DNA of 54,894 nucleotides from Marmoricola sp. (GTDB lineage: Bacteria > Actinomycetota > Actinomycetes > Propionibacteriales > Nocardioidaceae). This document shows positions 52,838 to 54,894 of the stretch, piece after piece (position 1 is the stretch's first letter; each line of letters begins with the position of its first letter). Below the pieces are notes generated by a model. That model saw nothing but the letters and a program-made list of their open reading frames with translations, did not search any database and was not told the origin of the DNA. The position numbers were made by a program, and so were the translations under genes. The stretch is taken from the NCBI GenBank assembly GCA_025964795.1, contig JAOPYC010000124.1:1-54894 (forward strand). Direction: 5' to 3'.

Positions 52838-53446
52838 ATGAGCACCACGACGGTGACGACGTACTCGACCCGGCAGCGGCTGCTGCTCTCCTCCGCCGTG
52901 CGCGTGCTGGCCCACAGCGGACTGCGGGGCCTCACCCACCGGGCCGTCGACACGGAGGCGGGCCTGCCCCAGGGCAGCTGCTCGGCGTACATGCGGACGC
53001 GGCTGGCGCTGCTGACCGGGCTGACGGAGTACGTCACCGCCTACTTCGCGCACGACGTGGAGCAGCTCACCGAGCGGATCGAGGAGCACCAGGGCGACGC
53101 GGGGTACGCCGTCCGCGAGACCGCGGCGATGCTGCGGTCCTGGCTGCTCGAGCCCGAGCTCCTGCTGGCCCGGGTGGAGCTGTCCATCGAGGGCACCCGG
53201 GAGCCGCAGGTGCAGCGCATCGGCCAGGACCAGCTGCGCCAGCTCGAGCGCATCGCCGAGAGCGCCATGGTCAGCGTGGGCCACGAGCACGGCCTGACCC
53301 GGGCCAAGACCCTGATCGCCGCCCTGGACGGCGTGCTGATGCACGCCCTGCGGGAGGATCCCGCCGACCGGACCGCCTTCCTGCACGACAGCGTCGAGCT
53401 GCTGATGGGCGTGCTCGTCGGTGAGGACCCCGACGACCGCCCCTGA
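52838..53446 (+). CDS. TetR-family transcriptional regulator
   Basis: 202 residues. N-terminal helix-turn-helix (about 10-58): RQRLLLSSAVRVLAHSGL, THRAVDTEAGLPQGS and the recognition-helix region SAYMRTRLALLTGL. The helical ligand-binding domain follows to about 195 (AMLRSWLLEPELLLARVELS). The ATG at 52838 is preceded by AGGAGG, 11 nt away; a GTG at 52826 is an alternative. It probably represses itself and the divergent small membrane gene through the palindrome at 52753-52781. The ligand is unknown. Confidence 0.87.
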   Translation: MSTTTVTTYSTRQRLLLSSAVRVLAHSGLRGLTHRAVDTEAGLPQGSCSAYMRTRLALLTGLTEYVTAYFAHDVEQLTERIEEHQGDAGYAVRETAAMLRSWLLEPELLLARVELSIEGTREPQVQRIGQDQLRQLERIAESAMVSVGHEHGLTRAKTLIAALDGVLMHALREDPADRTAFLHDSVELLMGVLVGEDPDDRP

Positions 53447-53521
53447 CCACGGTCTAGGCTGCCCCTGCCCGATCGTGGCGCCTCCGCGTCGCCACACCTC
53501 ATCGACGACTGGAGAACCCAC

Positions 53522-54736
53522 ATGCCCGAGGCAGTGATCGTTTCGGCGGCCCGAACCCCCATCGGACGCGCCAACAAGGGGTCGCTCAAGGACTTCCGCC
53601 CGGACGACCTCAGCGCCCTGATCATCCAGGCCGCGCTGGACAAGGTCCCCGAGCTCGACCCCACGACGATCAACGACCTCATCCTCGGCTGCGGGCTGCC
53701 CGGCGGCGAGTCCGGCAACAACATGGGCCGCGTCGTGTCGGCGCTGCTCGGCCTGGAGATCCCCGGTACGACGATCACCCGCTACTGCTCCTCCTCGGTG
53801 CAGACCTCTCGGATGGCCTTCCACGCGATCAAGGCCGGCGAGGGCGACGCGTTCATCTCGGCCGGCGTCGAGACCGTCTCGCGGTTCGCCAAGGGCACCT
53901 CCGACCACATCCCGGACACCCGCAACCCGCTGTTCGAGGCGGCCGCCGAGCGCACCAAGAAGCTGGCCGAGGGTGGCCAGGACTGGCACGACCCGCGCGA
54001 GGACGGGAACCTGCCCGACATCTACGTCGCGATGGGCCAGACGGCGGAGAACGTCGCCCGGCTCCGCGGCCTGGACCGCAAGGAGCTCGACGAGTTCGCC
54101 GTGTGCAGCCAGAACCTGGCCGAGAAGGCGATCAACGACGGCTTCTGGGCCAACGAGATCACCCCGGTCACGACCCCCGGTGGCACCGTGGTCTCGACCG
54201 ACGACGGCCCGCGCGCCGGCGTGACCTACGACGCGATCGCCGGCCTGAAGCCGGTCTTCCGCCCCGACGGTGTGGTCACGGCCGGCAACTGCTGCGCGCT
54301 CAACGACGGCGCGGCTGCGGTCGTCATCATGTCCGACACCAAGGCGGCCGAGCTGGGCCTGACCCCGCTCGCGCGCATCGTGTCCACCGGCGTCAGCGGG
54401 CTGTCCCCCGAGATCATGGGCCTCGGCCCGGTCGAGGCGACGAAGAACGCGCTGCGGTACGCCGGCATGAGCATCGGCGACATCGACCTCGTCGAGATCA
54501 ACGAGGCGTTCGCCGCGCAGGTCGTGCCGTCCTACCAGGACCTCGGCATCGACCTGGACCGGCTCAACGTCAACGGCGGCGCGATCGCGGTCGGCCACCC
54601 CTTCGGCATGACCGGCGCCCGGCTGCAGAACACCATGCTCAACTCGCTGGACTGGCACGACAAGTCCACCGGGTTGATCACCATGTGCGTCGGGGGCGGC
54701 CAGGGCATGGCTCTCATCCTCGAGCGTCTCGGCTGA
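53522..54736 (+). CDS. fadA: Acetyl-CoA acyltransferase (thiolase)
   Basis: 404 residues, full length. Nucleophile C89 ([11 protein letters not shown]), catalytic H359 ([14 protein letters not shown]) and C389 ([11 protein letters not shown]) define a functional thiolase; [10 protein letters not shown] and NVNGGAIA are further family motifs. It cleaves 3-ketoacyl-CoA in beta-oxidation or runs in reverse; the chain-length preference cannot be read. A GGAGAA ribosome site lies 5 nt before the ATG. A partial MarR-type gene follows after 19 bp on the same strand. Confidence 0.95.
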   Translation: MPEAVIVSAARTPIGRANKGSLKDFRPDDLSALIIQAALDKVPELDPTTINDLILGCGLPGGESGNNMGRVVSALLGLEIPGTTITRYCSSSVQTSRMAFHAIKAGEGDAFISAGVETVSRFAKGTSDHIPDTRNPLFEAAAERTKKLAEGGQDWHDPREDGNLPDIYVAMGQTAENVARLRGLDRKELDEFAVCSQNLAEKAINDGFWANEITPVTTPGGTVVSTDDGPRAGVTYDAIAGLKPVFRPDGVVTAGNCCALNDGAAAVVIMSDTKAAELGLTPLARIVSTGVSGLSPEIMGLGPVEATKNALRYAGMSIGDIDLVEINEAFAAQVVPSYQDLGIDLDRLNVNGGAIAVGHPFGMTGARLQNTMLNSLDWHDKSTGLITMCVGGGQGMALILERLG

Positions 54737-54743
54737 ACGAAGT

Positions 54744-54749
54744 TAGGCT
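54744..54749 (+). promoter_or_regulatory. -10 box TAGGCT, leaderless start of the MarR-type gene
   Basis: TAGGCT is followed by 6 nt and the ATG at 54756, identical in spacing and sequence to the box before the Ca2+/H+ antiporter gene. Confidence 0.6.
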
Positions 54750-54755
54750 GGTGCC

Positions 54756-54894
54756 ATGACCGAACCCCGCACGGTGCACTGGCTCGACGCCGGTCAGCAA
54801 CGGACCTGGCGGGCTTTCCTGATGGGCACCACCCTGCTCATGGACCGGCTCGACGACGACCTGCGCCGGGCGTTCAACATCTCGCTCGTGGAGT
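54756..54894 (+). CDS. MarR-family regulator, N-terminal part (continues past window)
   Basis: 46 codons are visible. The start [19 protein letters not shown] followed by an amphipathic helix ([20 protein letters not shown]) and NISLVE resembles helix 1 and the start of helix 2 of actinobacterial MarR regulators. The DNA-binding wing is beyond the window edge, so the assignment rests on the N-terminus alone. Confidence 0.7.
   Translation, partial: MTEPRTVHWLDAGQQRTWRAFLMGTTLLMDRLDDDLRRAFNISLVE

Overview
This is a high-GC actinobacterial chromosome segment, most like Nocardioidaceae or a relative. That is inferred from base composition, an RNase E with its catalytic core in mid-protein, paired clpP1/clpP2, an Rv2466c-type DsbA-fold protein, SCO7613-type and DUF4233/DUF5130 proteins, and widespread leaderless-type starts. 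I see no rRNA, IS element, prophage, CRISPR array or biosynthetic cluster. No gene-free stretch reaches 300 bases.

The backbone is a conserved actinobacterial housekeeping block. Reading from the left, mostly on the minus strand, it holds: rne (cut by the window edge); a TIGR03936 radical-SAM partner (3718-4461); the TIGR03960 radical SAM enzyme (10238-12175); the elongasome genes rodA-mrdA-mreD-mreC-mreB (17480-23355); ndk-DUF4233-folC (25710-28001); valS (plus strand, 28099-30723); clpX-clpP2-clpP1 (31740-34441); tig and two tRNAs, Pro(TGG) and Gly(TCC) (36254-37934); nei-rpiB (39144-40464); metG (41835-43628); then the divergent pair Rv2466c-like/pepN (43675-46899), a DUF5130 gene and a group II truncated globin. 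From memory, much of this order matches the Rv2444c-Rv2470 region of Mycobacterium tuberculosis and the SCO2599-SCO2620 region of Streptomyces.

Several accessory blocks are set into the backbone. At 4598-10087 a membrane protein, a winged-helix protein, a CynX/NimT-type MFS transporter and a secreted ScyD-like protein separate the two normally adjacent radical-SAM genes. At 12262-17475 two related membrane histidine kinases without response regulators flank a Ca2+/H+ antiporter. At 23419-25713 lies a DHA2 efflux pump with a divergent TetR regulator. At 30736-31623 lies a proline/histidine-rich anchored protein. At 34508-36201 are an esterase and an SRPBCC protein. At 37987-42000 are a SpoIIE phosphatase, an M50-like membrane protease and a LURP-one protein. 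The right end carries an MscS channel, a giant SCO7613-type membrane protein, a thioesterase, a 64-residue membrane protein with a divergent TetR gene and a long perfect palindrome between them, a thiolase and the start of a MarR gene.

The points I consider most worth following are: an archaeal/rickettsial-type valyl-tRNA synthetase in inverted orientation at the usual valS position; the 29-bp palindrome controlling a small membrane protein/TetR pair; the twin orphan kinases around a calcium antiporter; at least eleven genes with a TANNNT box 6-8 nt before the start codon, suggesting leaderless transcripts; and seven convergent gene pairs that overlap or are 12 bp or less apart.
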